From Heterobilharzia americana (Eukaryota; Platyhelminthes; Trematoda; Strigeidida; Schistosomatidae), in the NCBI GenBank assembly GCA_944470555.2, contig OX104130.1, positions 51,183,491-51,247,490 of the forward strand: a stretch of DNA of 64,000 nucleotides, in the 5' to 3' direction. This document shows, one piece after another, positions 31,791-44,873 of the stretch. A program made the translations under genes and the position numbers. Under the pieces are notes generated by a model. The model made no database searches, was not told where the DNA came from, and saw nothing but the letters and a program-made list of their open reading frames with translations. Each line of letters starts with the position of its first letter. Position 1 is the stretch's first letter.

Positions 31791-34266
31791 TAATTTTGGA
31801 TAATCAACCGTAATCTTGTCTTTTTCGCACTGATTAGCGTTTCAGCTCTGCGAGTGTCTAGTTCGGCCAGTGGCAGTGATATAAACTCTTCCCTTACTTA
31901 ATCCTCTAATGCTTACAGTGTAATATATCGCTTTTCCGATTATTTTCACTATCTAAATTTAACTTTCCATATGTGTTTTGTTATCAGTGCTCGAACTCTA
32001 GGTAAACCACTGATCAGTTACACGCATACTAATGGGTGTGCCTGTGTCGTGATTTGTCTTAGGGTTGTGCAGATTCTCCTAACACCATAGTCTAGTCAAC
32101 AAAACCTAGCTAAAGTAGTCGACATGATAGATATAGGTAAAACCAACGTAGAACATTGCACAGAAGTGCACTGGTCCAAGCTATGCAAGGAACAATTGAG
32201 TAGAAAAAGAGTGATATCAAAGTAGACGAAAGTATATTGAAGAACGGATTTTAAAATCAAAAGTTTATGTGATATGCGTTCAAATCATTAAGGGATCAGT
32301 TTTTAAAGTGCCATGTAAAGCATTGGCCCCTATCATACTTTGCAGGCTTTTAAAAACTGTGAAAACTTGATTCGCAAATAGCATCCTTGTTTTTGTTTAG
32401 GTCATGCATGCATTGATCATGTACTCACTTTCCGTCAGTCGCTCAACCCGAACCAAGTGACTTAAAGGAAAATAACTCCCACGCTTTTTTATATTAAGAA
32501 TGCATCCTGTCCCCTGAAGTAATTTTTCAAATTGCTGGATTCCCTGAAGAGTCAGTTAACGTTTTGAGAACAAAATACAGAAACGTCTTGGATAGAGTTA
32601 AGGCATACAATGACCTTCATTATTGAAAACCAACAGCGGCGTTAGGCAGGTTCGATTAATTTTGCCATCCAACTTTAACTCTCCCTTCGACGGGATTGTT
32701 AATGTTGATAGTGGGGGTGTAGCTCTACTACCAATTAAAAAAAGCTTATTTTGGGTATGCAGGCAATATACTCGCATTCTATTTTACTGTTTATTAAAAT
32801 TGTCACTCAGTATTATCAACTGGATAGTGTTTTGGACACGATTTACTGTCCACATTCGTGTCAGACCGGATATGAATATGGAATATATTTGAAATTGTGA
32901 AATAAACTTTTCCGATACAACACTAACAATTGAATCATGGATTCCGGTTCAATCCATATATCCCAACCATGACAGCAAAATGCCATTGCAACCCTTATGA
33001 AATTGAGGTACCTACTTGAAAAGTTGTGAAAGCAGAGTTGGCGAATGTAGATGGAAAGATAAACGGTAAAACACGTAGTCGCTTCAAAAACTGAAATAAC
33101 TTCAATGTTTTAGTCTTATCACAAGTTGAAACTTCGTCTTACCTACTGAGGCCTGAACAGCTATGCAGTATCACTTTCTCTTACTCAATGGAATAACTGA
33201 ATATTATTATACCAATGACTGCATTATCGCATCAGGTTTCGTTATTCAAATGGAAAAGATAGTTTATCACAGAATAAATATATCTAATTGGTCATTTCAG
33301 TAGTTATTGAGGAACTTATTAGAGTCACGCACCCAACAGGTATGATTCAATCTAGTAAGCGAAAATGCGAATGGTTGCTTAACTACTTGTTATATATCAT
33401 ATGATTATAGTTCAAGTACTTAACTATCGAAATCATGCCCTTAATTTAAACTGTTGTAGGTGTCTGGATAATATTTTCAGTCAGTCATCTTCATGTTTGG
33501 TTAACCACTAAATACACATGGTTATCTTTCATTGCCGAGGTAAATTAATCCTCCAACCAGTTTTGTTTTCGAATTCTCAGAGGAACACTGTTCTGCTTAA
33601 AAGCCGGGTGCTCTTCCATTCCAATTGTTCACTAGAATACTTTGTGTTACATCTCTATAATGCTTTCGGTGAAAATCAGAACTTATTATTAAATGTTTGT
33701 TTTTACTAAGAAATCATCTATTCGAGTATGTAACTTACAAACCCCTTTTTAGTCGACATTCCATATAGTAACAATATCACTGCAGTACTGAAATCGAAAA
33801 GCATGTGAAAATATGCTTGAATATCCAATTTGTTGTTGTAGCATGACAATTTCAAACGTTTATAAGTTTTATGGATCATGGTACCGAGCAGCAGCACCTT
33901 TGTAAATCGAATTTGTTAATACTTTATGTCTCATTCAATGAACATTCTCAAATTCGGATTTGCAAATGAGTTTAAATGTACTCTTGTCTGAAACTCACTA
34001 ATACTTATGAATGTAGTTACGTCACTCAATAAACAGTAAAAAAACATTTTCAAATCAGTTATCTTTTATGAAAACCATATTATTCACAGATGAACTTACA
34101 AGTCAGCCATTTGTTGCTGTCACCGAAAGTTTTTTTTTTCACCAAGGAAACTGATATTTTCTGATTATATGTTATTTTACTGTGATCTATCTTACCATAT
34201 TCTTCCCATATTTTAGGTCTACACCCTGGTTCAGATTTTCTCAGCTCAGTTGTTTCATTCCTTGCA
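31791..34266. other. No gene recognised; upstream flank of N6AMT1
   Basis: AT-rich, with no motif-bearing frame. Near its end, at 34216-34217, TTTTAG forms a possible 3' splice site 50 bases before the N6AMT1 start. It could receive a spliced leader or an upstream non-coding exon. Confidence 0.45.
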
Positions 34267-35604
34267 ATGACTACTCCAATAACGTCGTGTATTAATGAAC
34301 CAGAGTTTGCAGATGTCTATCCACCGTCAGAGGATTCCTACTTATTTTTAGACGCTTTGGAATCAGATGGTGCATTTTTGTCTAAATTGAGTCCGGGTGT
34401 AACTCTTGAAGTTGGAAGTGGTAGTGGAGTTATTAGTGCATTTCTATGCTCATGCATTTCGAAACCGCTGTTTCACATATGCACTGATATATCACCTGCT
34501 GTATGCAACTGCTTAATTCTTTTGTTTTATGCTTTAGGCATGTCGTGCTTCTTTACGTGTGCTCAACTTGAATGTACCTAATTCCTCAGTGGCATATGAT
34601 GTAATTAACTGTTCTTTAGCAACTTCCCTCTTACCTAGACTACATGGAAAAGTTGATTTAATAATGTTTAATCCTCCTTATGTGCCAACGTCTTTCGAAG
34701 AACACCAATCTGCTGGTTCTACTTTAGTCGCCTCATGGTCCGGTGGTTTATTAGGACGACAAGTAAGGCTACATAGTAATAAATATTTAGCGATTGTTGA
34801 TTGCTGAATTAGTGACTGCACAGTCAGTTGCGAAAGTGTAACCTTTTAATCTATTCAAAAAACAATGTTTTATTTCATTTCCTGGTTTTGATATTTAAGT
34901 TACCCTTAGAGAAGTAGAAATCTCTTCGTCCAATGTTCAAAGTTTCATCTGGTTTATGCACTAAAGCAGCTCCACTTAGACATAAACTCTCTACCACTTT
35001 CTTCACCTATTTGATTATTATATGTGCATTAATACAGAGAAACTTCATATGGTATGAGTGTAATCTCATAGGTTTCAAATATTTACATTATTGCCAGTAT
35101 GCGGCAGGCTTATACTGCTTAATGTACCAAACAGCAAAGCAAACGAATAGCAAAAGTGAGAAAGATTGGAAGACTTCTAGTTATTACCTATGGAGCCACT
35201 GAATGTCGCATCATTCCTCCTTATTTTGCCATAGCATATTTATAGATTCCTTTTTAATCTGGATAAATGCTAACTATGTAGTTCGATTTGAGTCTGGGTA
35301 CTTGAGATATGCAAGAGAGACTTGGTCTTTCTAACTAGGTCATCAAACCAAGCGATATGTTTATTTTTCCCCAATTCATTCTGTGTTTCTAACCCAATTT
35401 TAGGTGATTGACCAGTTTTTGGACCAGACTGTCGACCTACTTTCTTCACAGGGGTGTATTTACTTGTTGTTATCGGAGGACAATCGTCCTGATGAAGTAC
35501 ATCGTATAATGATGAAACTGTCAAATGGTAAACTTAAAGCAAAGCCAATATTGCGTAGACGGTCGCAAAATGAATTTTTAACTGTTTTCCGGTACAACTT
35601 TTGA
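34267..35604 (+). CDS. N6AMT1: HemK2-type methyltransferase N6AMT1, 3 exons
   Basis: Three exons: 34267-34500, 34538-34762 and 35404-35604, 219 aa in total; the human protein is about 214 aa. All introns are phase 0 and obey GT-AG; intron 1 is only 37 bases. The family methylates the Gln of the GGQ motif in translation release factor eRF1, acting with TRMT112, with S-adenosylmethionine as donor. The protein opens with P-E-F-A-D-V-Y-P-P-S-E-D-S-Y, typical of the family. The SAM site L-E-V-G-S-G-S-G is at residues 51-58, T-D-I-S-P-A at 73-78, and the catalytic substrate-binding F-N-P-P-Y-V-P-T at about 117-124. W-S-G-G-L-L-G-R sits at the end of exon 2. Nothing in it is broken. A histone or DNA methylation role has been argued for this family, but eRF1 is the best supported substrate. 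Confidence 0.95.
34501..34537 (+). other. 37-base intron of N6AMT1
   Basis: It begins GTATGC and ends TTTTATGCTTTAG. Removing it joins the S-P-A end of exon 1 to A-C-R-A-S-L-R-V-L-N in exon 2, exactly the family pattern. Very short 5' introns are characteristic of schistosome genes. Confidence 0.9.
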
Positions 35605-37739
35605 AGTTTGTGTACATATAAAATATATTACTGCTCACCTAGTCATATTCTGTAACTTTTCACGTGGTGAGATGTATGTAATTCAGTAAGATGGTATCAG
35701 TTATTTTTTTTATGAGTTGCTTCACTTATTCGGGGTCAGATGGTCGAAAATGTTACCAACAATGAGGAAAACTTGGGGTATCCTTACGCTTATCAAAGCA
35801 TTTTGTGCACATAAAGAACATGAAAGAAAAACGTTGATAACTAGGTTTGTGAGTAAGCTTTATAATCAGTGCTAGGATGAAGCCTGAGTGATTTTTTTCA
35901 TAATATGGTTCACTAGTAAGCTTCCATGATTTGTTTAGTAGTCAAACAACTAGTAGCAGCGTAGACACTTCTCGAAACCTGTTTTCTTCTCCAAACGATC
36001 CGGTATACTACTGAAGAAGAAACTGAAATGAATTTACTGGCAAATCGATTGGTGATGAACGTAGGTAAGAACTACGGTTATTTGTTGATTTTCATGAAAT
36101 CAGCTCAAGAGTAAACCATGGAGTACTGTTTCGTGGAGGGAGTCGAATCTAGAATTCCATATCGGACTTTACAATTTTGAAATGGAGATTAAAATGCGAT
36201 TTCTAATAATAGTTGTCGACTGAATTTACGGAAAATAATATTTTCCCCCTAAACTTTCTTGATGAAGGTTTCACTGTTGTTTTCCATGTGCGTGCCGCAA
36301 AAGCACCTAGCTGATGATTGTTGGAAACATGAAACGTAAGTGTAGGACTTCCTTACAATTACCTGCAGCCAACCAAAATCATATTGTCGAAGTTTTTTGC
36401 TAATGAATACTTCAACAGAAATATTACATGGATTGTAATGTATGAGAAGTTTGTCTCAATTTCTAAATTATTCTTAGGACCTTCAAAGGAAGGTGAAGTC
36501 AACCAGACTAAGTTTTTATTAACCATCCGAGTGGGTTCGGTATTTTAGATACTACCAAAATAGTTATTTTTCAGAATACGATATCATGAACAAAAGTTTA
36601 CCATATAATTTTTAGTTAACGTTCTCATAGACCTCATAACAATGATATACGAAGTATTGTGCAAGTGAAGTCCTGGAATGCAACTCACTAAGCTGCCTTC
36701 TTTATTACCACGATAAACCCAACAGTCGAGATATCTGCATGGTGAGCATACTCGATAAACTACTGTATATGCTAGCACACTATGTTGCATTCAAATTACT
36801 TCCTAAATCGAATAAAATGGAACGATGGCGTTCAGTGTTGCAATACAGCTAGAAAGTGCTATGTGGGAATCAATGCATTACAATTTAACGTTTAGGAAAT
36901 TTAATCTTCAGTATTTTGTAATACACACTTTACATATTTAATTTTGTAAAGTGGATAGCTTCTCCTGGGAAGTTCTTAGAAATACTTCTTTTACACTAAT
37001 AACTTGTACAGTTTTGTGAAGTATTCGATCCAGGTGGTTTGCTTTGATTTTGCTCCGTAGATGTTTTACACATCTACATAGTTGTGAGATTCATATTCGC
37101 CGTCTTACAATTGTTTTTGCTTGTATCCGGCTAAATCCAGTTTATCAATGGTCTTGTGTTACCAACATGAAAATTTCCCCTCGTCAATAAATGAAGGAGG
37201 ACAGCTGGCCATTGAATTTTGCTCTATTTAGTTTTTTCAGAATTCACAATGAAGGATTAACGGGACTGTATACGGTTAGTTCCATTTTAACTGATTTATT
37301 AGAAGTTCCACACACTGAAATAGTTTTACTGACTACATTGGACTTTGGGCACAAATTATTGTCCACAGTCATTTAAAGTTAACTCAAAGTTGTGTTATGA
37401 CGTCCGTAAAAAGAAAAATGGAATCTCAAATAAGGATGATTAGCCGTATTATCATTATTTTAAAGTAAATTCTACTTGCCATTTTACTTGCCACTACTCT
37501 ATGATGGGGGTCCGAGGGTAAAATTGAACTGCTAACTGGAAGGCGATGTAACAGCAGTAACGTGTTTTCAACAGATGACCAGCAGTGCCAAGTGAATGCT
37601 TCCTTGCCAATTTGAAGGGGGTTAGAAAAGGTCGACCCTAGAAATAACACTCTCCTCTTTACTCCTTGACCGACCAATACAATCGAAATGGGTTCTTAGT
37701 CACATTCACAAAAGCAAGCTAAAATATCAAACTCTTAGA
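35605..37739. other. No gene recognised downstream of N6AMT1
   Basis: AT-rich and without coding motifs. At 36311-36338 it contains a hammerhead-like core, listed separately. Confidence 0.45.
36311..36338 (+). ncRNA. Possible hammerhead ribozyme core
   Basis: CTGATGA (36311-36317) is followed by a 13-base hairpin with TGTT paired to AACA, then GAAACGTA (36331-36338). Both invariant strands of the hammerhead core are present, and ACGT followed by A is the short helix III plus cleavage site used by Penelope-type hammerheads. Helix I pairs poorly, so it may be a decayed copy or chance. Confidence 0.35.
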
Positions 37740-38990
37740 AAGGCTGTGTGTGGCCGGCCTGAAGTAGATGTCATCTGGGCTCTGTGGTTACACAAACCCT
37801 TCTTTTTCAGTTACCTCAAACAGAACTAAACTTCGACAGTTTAAGTAACCTCGAAGTGTTGGCCGCCTGCATGCTTCCAGTGGCATACAAAACCCATTAA
37901 AGCGCAACCTATCGTCTTTGCCTCTGTCTCCTCCCTTGCCTTCACTTTCTGATACTAATATTAAGCCTCTTACAACTCCCTCAACCTCTTACCCTGCCTC
38001 CATTGTCAACGACTCAATCCAGCAGAACTCCATTCCTGATCTGAAATCCCGCTGTCAGTTTCATATTACAGCTTCCAACTTCCGAACTGTATGTCAAGTC
38101 AAAATACAGATTTTTCATGCTAAAACTGTGGAATCTCAAACCATGGACATATGCTGTGTTTGTGAGACACGCACATAGGACCTAAGTACGTCTATTCGAT
38201 TGATTTCAGCTAACCAATGTGGTGAACCTCCAAAAGTCACTTTACGGGTGTCCGGAGATTCAGTGGCTAGCTCTCGTGAACATTAATTTACAGAGCAGAA
38301 AGCACATTTCCCAATTGGATTCCAGTCGACAGCTGTCTGTGCTCTGTTCGACTCAACGCGTTTGTAAAAACTAAGAAGGATTGGGAAACTGGCTGATGCC
38401 TATTCGCAATCCCCGCCTCCGTACATACCCACCAGAGTTCGGATGATACAAAGAATGAACTCTATGAGAGGCTGTCAATTTTGCTACGGCAAGGAAGACG
38501 CTCAGATACAGTCAAAATAAAATGTATTTTCAACTCTGAAATAGGAAAGCTGAGCCAGTTGGAAAGGCATGTTGGAAGTATCTACAAAATCCGATGCCAA
38601 CGACTGACAACAGTGACCGTCTATTTCGATTCCCCTATGACAGCCACTGGTTTCTGGTCAGCACTAACTTCAAGTATAACTGGAGGCACTCTCACGCTGA
38701 GTTTGCCGATATCAAACTAATGATGGATACACAGCTGTTTCTAAAGTACCTGTTTGGACTCTGATCACGCGTGAGAAGGATACTAGTATGTCTACACCTT
38801 ACTGGTTACAGGAAGAAGGTGGCAATTAAGCCTATGCATGCTCATTTGGAAGGTGGAAACGGGAAGTATATAGTTAGTGAGGAAATAGCGAAGAATTTAT
38901 GCGAAAGTGGCAAAAAATATCCATTCTGAGAAGCCTGATGTGATGCTGAGTCTACTGTAGAAATAGTAGCTCACACCTGAAGGTGTTATT
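37740..38990 (+). pseudogene. Decayed RTE-like LINE, endonuclease region
   Basis: In shifting plus-strand frames I see M-D-I-C-C-V-C-E-T-R-T at about 38140 (the I-C-x-x-S-E-T-R-I block with the metal-binding Glu), L-R-V-S-G-D-S-V-A-S-S-R at about 38250, and then L-L-R-Q-G-R-R-S-D-T-V. The D-F-N-A catalytic block appears worn as I-F-N-S-E-I-G-K-L at about 38530, followed by E-R-H-V-G. Schistosome LINEs of the SR3/Perere-3 type carry these blocks; that naming is from memory. No RT follows. Stops at several places and loss of the catalytic Asp make it dead. Confidence 0.6.
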
Positions 38991-41529
38991 ATTGGCATTT
39001 AAGTTTCTGTGTATTTCACCAAAGTGAAACACTGCCTTTGTTATTTACTCAATCAGCAGGAATAAGGTACTACAAACGGTTTATTTTTCACATTGATCTA
39101 GTCGAATCAATACTTCTCTCCACTGTTCTCCCATTTTGTACCTGCATCTTCATTGTTCAATATGCTTGCTTTCAATTTCATGCTACTTGCTATTAGTAAG
39201 TAGTGTTATTTTAATTTATATTATTTTGCTAATTCCCAACCCAATGTTGACGATTAAAAATTAGAACTCGTTTTTATCATAGTTTACTGATTCATGCTGT
39301 TATCCTTCGACTGTACTGCTCCTTTCGCTTGCTTTATAACTTCTTGTTGTTTATTCTACACTTCCATGTATTTCATTGTGTACCAAACTTTGGTTTACCG
39401 CATGATACAGATACGAGCTGTTTATCTATTCTCAAAACGAATTTTTATTATGTTTATCACCAGAATTACTCATCTTCGTTGACTGTGAGTTCGATGATGC
39501 GACAAAAATCTAGCCTAGCTGAGACTCAAAGTTTGTGACTTCTAATAAATTTGTATTGTTGATTTGCATTATGGCGGTATATTTTTGGAAAGCCTCGTGT
39601 TTTGTTTTCCGCATTTTGTATCTCATTCAAGCATTGGGTTTCAATTCTTTCTTATGAAATCTGAAATATACTAAAAGTCGAAATGAAAATAGAAAGACAT
39701 GCTGTTGATGATTTGTATATACAAAAATATTTCGTCATCTCAACACTTAACCGCTGAATTGCAGGTGAAATTACTTCCGATGAATTGCATTTCAATTATG
39801 ACCACTTAAAAATCAGAAACAGGCCGTCACTTAAAAGCATGTAAGCTTTTCCCTTCCTTAGTTAGGAACTAATCTAAAAACAAATTTTTTCCAACTGACG
39901 GTACTGAAAATTGTTGTAATGCGTCTGTCAATGAGTGTAGCGTCTGATTTGTCAAGGCGATTTTCGAGTTTCAGGGTTTAATACTTCTGTCTGACTTACC
40001 AATGCATCTATTTTTGAAAGAGTCAGGCATTTTGACAGGAATATAAAAGTGATTGTCATCATACCCAACACGCATGAGTAGAGAATAATTTTTGTGATGT
40101 TTTACACTATCCAACACTTTTAAGGGGAGAAAGTGTCAGTAGAAGCTAACACCTTGAGAATGGGGACGCTTCCGATCTTAGTCTCAAGCATGACCAGTTC
40201 ATAGCTCTTATTCTCATATCCGGTCGCCTTGTTACATGGAATTCTGAGCAAACTGTTAAATCGACTGGAACAAGATCCTAAGTTGATGCTAAATGATACT
40301 GAGAATGAATATCAACTGCCAGCGAACTTATGGAACAGAACTTAAAGTCCAATCTGGATATGAGGGTGTTCTTGAAGTGCACGCATTACATCAGCTTACA
40401 AGACACGTGTCATTTGGCTCTGACTCACTGAGATCTAGTGCATTTGCTAATCATTTGCATCGTAGTTCTAGTCATCGGAGTACCTCGAAAAAGTTTCCTG
40501 CATCACCATTGTGAAGCATGGCATTCCATAAGATTCTGTTAATACACACATCTTTGAAGATAGCGTAATACCATTGGCCTCACTGATGGGTACTATCATT
40601 TTCATCAACTCGGTAGTTGTAGTCTTGGATCCTGACTAGAATTCACAGTAAAACTCAGCTTCAAATGAATGGTGGAGTCGATAAGTCTGTTAGCCACAAA
40701 TCGAGTTATACCAGGTGAACGTCAATATATGTGCTCTGTAGATAAATAGTTGCGAGAAACGCATGGGGTTAGAAATTGCATCGGACATAGATATAATCCC
40801 TGAGAAGCTTTGGGACGATGTTGTCAGGCCTTCTACTTGTTATATCGGTCGGAAAATGGAAAACGTAAATCTCATAAGTATCATCCATCTTATTATTTTA
40901 GAAAAAAATGTTTTTTACTTATGACTTCACTGGTAACATTTTATAGTTCGGCTGAAAAGCTTTGACTGGCCCCTCGTCCACTTAACGTATGACTTACAGT
41001 TCGGAAATAATTGGATGTTGAGTGGAATTAATTACTGCATATTGTCGCTTTTTGTGCATGAAATCAGTTGTTTAATTTTTTTGAATTATGGTGTGTTGTG
41101 GATCGGAAACTCAGTTTAATGTGCGAATTATTCAGGTTGCCTATTGCTCACTACCCACCCATATAGGGCAATAAGAAAAAGATTATATGTTCTGTTGTAC
41201 GAGGTTAGGACGACGCTGATTTTAAACACCACCAGAACAACGGCTAAAATAACCAATTAGGTTTTCCCGTTGTATGACTACATGTCCAGCCGAAATAAAG
41301 AAACCTAGTTTATTATCACAGCTGTTGGTAAGGTTACCTTCAGGGTCACTCTGGTAGGGTCAAGTTGCGTGAATCATCACTTGAATGAAGTGAGTATACC
41401 AAACATGTCAAGCGTATGCGAGTTGGGTTACTTACTAGATCAACGTTGGAAGCGGATAGGCAAAATCATTTGATTAAGACATTTAATACTAGGTAGTGAC
41501 ATAACGCTGTTGAAGAAACTCATACCGCC
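38991..41529. other. No gene recognised
   Basis: AT-rich spacer. The frame at 40293-40514 is open for 73 codons without recognisable motifs. Confidence 0.4.
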
Positions 41530-42330
41530 ATGAATGCATATGATGGCTGCCTTAAATTTTGCGGTCAGTTCAGCTGCGTCGTATCTTCTCATCGAATCAT
41601 GTTTACAGGTGTCTATTATGTTACTCAAGGTGATCTAAATCTATTGGGGCTCGACTGGTTTGATCGCCTTCAATTGGTGGAAGTGTCAATCAAATCAGCT
41701 AAGACTCACGAAGAAATGTAACATTTACAGGAGCAAAGTGTGTTGATGCCTGTCGTTTATTCAACTTGAACAGTCCCTGTTGTTGTGGTCAAGAAAGCTA
41801 GTATTTCCCTACGTGATTGTGCCAACTTTTCCGCTGACCTGACTGGTGCTCTATAACAGTATCACTATCCTTTACCTTCTGCCAATGATTCTTTCACAAT
41901 TCTAAATGGCAGCTGTTTCTTTGGAAAATTGGACCTCCCTAACTCATATCTGCAGGGCGAAGTAGCGCCAAAAAGTCGAGCACTACTAAAAATTAATACT
42001 CACCGTGGCCTATTTCAGTAAATTTGGTTATCATTTGAAACTAAGACTGCCTGAACAATTTTCCAGCAGCCAAGTAACACGAATTCATCCATAATTCTGA
42101 GAGTAGCCGTCTACTTTAATGATTTCCTAATTGTAGTTAGTTCTGCAGATGAAGTGTATAACAAAACTGAGTTAGTTTTATTGAAAAGTGTCAACTTTTA
42201 CTGCACTCTTTAAAATACCGGGGATTTATATGTGATACTCCTTGTAGATACTCGGACCCAAACCAAGTTCGTGCTATTAAAGAGATCCCGGTCTCCAAAG
42301 ATGTGTCCTCATTACTTTCTTTCTCAGAAC
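41530..42330 (+). pseudogene. pol: Gypsy protease end and reverse transcriptase remnant
   Basis: N-L-L-G-L-D-W at about 41640 marks the end of the protease. Then follow P-V-V-V-V-K-K and L-R-D-C-A-N-F-S (41780-41840), Y-P-L-P near 41875, F-G-K-L-D-L-P-N-S-Y-L-Q-G-E-V (about 41918, with the first catalytic Asp) and T-H-R-G-L-F (about 42000). V-Y-F-N-D-F-L-I-V at about 42113 replaces the catalytic Y-x-D-D with a changed Asp. The connection domain K-Y-R-G-F-I-x-D appears near 42220 in another frame. Dead copy. Confidence 0.72.
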
Positions 42331-43079
42331 TTAAAACAGGCTGAACAAAGAATATTCCTTCCACTGAATTCTCATTAGGTTCTACGTTTACAAGATAGGA
42401 TTATTCAGCGTGAAAATAGGTCAAGTTTGAAGGGAATTCATTTTCAAAGTGCAGTGTGAACTAGGAACTGTAGGTAAATCGACTTTTCTTTATCTGTCAG
42501 TAGTGGTAAGTAAGGCTAATAAACAGAGGAAAGATGCGATGGTCAGGAAAAGAAAGAAAGCGACAACAAACAGTGGAGATGAGAGAAACCTTCTGCTTAT
42601 TGAGGACCTATCCAGGAATAGTGCCTGAACGTATACCTTCTGAATGTACAGTTTAGTCTTGTTCAAACGTATGGTTACATCTTCAGCTATATTGAATAGG
42701 CGTAGTCGAGTTGCACATGGTGATGACTTTGGAGCATGCTATATGACAGTACAACCTTTATTAGCATCTGTGTGATGCCTTGCGTCTACCAAGCGAGCTA
42801 AGGTAAAACTTTCTACTACTTCCACTTTACCTTTTTTAAAGCAAACTGGGAAGTGTCCCAGTATCTGGAGACGCAACTGATTAATAGTAATCCCCATGTA
42901 ACTTACTCCACAAGAAAAGTTAAACGGGAACTAATAAGCTATCACTCAACCCTATTATTGTCACTTCATATTATTTGACTATCAGTGAATCGTCTTTTGG
43001 AGAAAAGTGATTCTTGGAAGTGGTTTCAGGAATGTCAACCAGGATTTAGCCAGTCAAGATATGGTGAGTTTGGATTTGC

Positions 43080-43350
43080 TGTCTACAAACGCTAATTCAA
43101 AATTACCTACTGTAGTTGCAGTGCATGCTTCAGCTTACGAATTAGAAGCGCTAATTCCACATTTTTTCTGTGATGGACTTTTGAAGACAGTAGTGAACAC
43201 TTCAAGAACACGGACTTCCACAGAAAACAAAATTGCAAACTCAAAAGGAGGTGTCAGCTCTAATTTCTGCAGTTCAACGTTTCCATAAGATGGTTTGTAA
43301 TCACTGATTTACCTTGGTAACAGATCAAAAAGGCTAGAATTCTGGCATGC
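43080..43350 (+). pseudogene. pol: Gypsy RNase H remnant
   Basis: L-P-T-V-V-A-V-H-A-S-A-Y-E-L-E-A-L-I stands where gypsy elements have V-x-D-A-S-x-Y-G-x-G-A, so the catalytic Asp has become His. S-R-T-R-T-S-T-E-N-K-I matches the S-R-x-L-x-x-x-E block with its catalytic Glu. A stop at 43287 interrupts it. Confidence 0.6.
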
Positions 43351-44267
43351 AGCTAACTGACTACTTTGGGCCATCATCTTGGTGGATATGACTTTTAAAT
43401 CCGCTATCAGCTCAGTAACGATTTCGAACGAGCAAATGCATTTTCCCACAAACTTGATTTGTTTTTCAAACCATTTAGGTACATGTTCTTCACCCTCAAC
43501 TGCATGGCGCAATTACTCCCCCGTGTGTGTGTTGCCCCACACACATGTAAACTGGTAAGCACAATGGGATGTGACTTACTCATTCACGCACTGTTTAGGT
43601 TTGTAGTGAAGCGTGTGTTTTGGTCTTTCCATAATGATAAGCTTAGCTGCATAATATGTTCCACTAGTGGTTGATATTAGCCTATATCTTAAAATTATGC
43701 TTCTCTACTCCCCTCTGTATGGTGGAGTGACATGGACACTTTTCTTAGGAACCGTGAATAAAGTTGGCCTGGGTGCTACCTGACTTCTACAACAGTTTAC
43801 AAACTTCGACTGGTAACAGTTTTCCATAAGTGTTATGGTCAGTAATTCGATATCATCATCCATCGTATCCGGCAGATCCGATTAAACAAGCAATTTATTA
43901 GACCTCCCTTGTATTGGATGGAACAAAAACTGTGAGAATTCAGATGTTGAAGCATTTTCTCGTCGTTTGAAGAGTTTGTTTCAGAATGGTAGATGATTAT
44001 TGATCGCTTTCTCACAAGTCAAGTGGCGTTAAGTCTTTTCAGTACACAAACCACATCTTGTTTTTGATATTCATGTTACTAAGACAGTCAACAAGTTCAA
44101 AAGTATCTTTCAATGAAAACTTACAAAGTTCGTTTCGAATTGGATTCAACATTTTCGCCGACCATTTTGCTAGTTTATATATGGATGAACAACATGTAGA
44201 CAATATCGGGTGTGAGGGACTATTAGTTCTAGGAATGTTAGGTAGTCCATATAAATTTAGAAATTCA

Positions 44268-44690
44268 TATCTTGGACAAAAGGACAAAGTAAAGGTTTGT
44301 CAGAAAATAATAAACCATCCTGCATAGTATGTTGAAGCTCAAGAGGTGAGTAAATACAAACTGATAAGAGTTTACACACTTCTTATCACATTTCTGATCA
44401 TTGCATGGTCTCCTCTATGCTCTCCTCATTGCCTTTACCACTTTAGGCCAAGAAGGCAGCTGAAGAACTGATGAAACAGCTTCGTAAATAACACTAATGA
44501 TAATATTTTCAGTGATCATCGAAATGTGCACTACATAGAATATGAAATGAATACATTTTTGAAAAAGAGATGCTCACTGTTGAAAGTACATTCAGTGAAA
44601 CATAATTTTCAATAATTTCGCATGTATGTGACAGTTGTTTGAATAAATGTGTGTTGACTCAACATTTGGTACTGTTATTTTCAAATGTCA
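44268..44690 (+). pseudogene. Partial inverted copy of the RMDN gene 3' end
   Basis: This segment is the reverse complement of about 58530-58945. It holds the end of exon 8, the last intron (GTGAGT to TTTAG), exon 9 (44447-44491), the 3' UTR and the AATAAA signal (44642-44647). The intron is kept, so it is a DNA duplication and not a processed copy. In the exon 8 part one Gln codon has become a TAG stop and three bases are missing. Exon 9 plus UTR (about 44441-44666) is identical to the source by eye. No promoter or upstream exons came along, so it is not expected to work. Confidence 0.92.
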
Positions 44691-44837
44691 TTAGATGATA
44701 AATCTTTTAATTTCCTGAAGTTCATAAGTGACAGTGCTGTATGTTTTTGTAACAATCAATCGAAAATGTAATTCATTTAATCCATGTTCACTTAACTTTA
44801 AAATCTGTCTCACTTTTACTTCATTCTAAAATATGAT

Positions 44838-44873
44838 TTGATATGATATATGATATATGATTTGATTCGTATC
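44838..44873. repeat. ATATGAT-rich simple repeat
   Basis: Imperfect runs of ATATGAT and ATATGATTTG units over about 36 bases. Low-complexity DNA beside the RMDN copy. Confidence 0.5.

Noticed and set aside
44058..44327. 89-codon frame as a new gene
   Set aside because: It is a chance fusion of relic sequence with the start of the RMDN copy and ends at that copy's premature stop.
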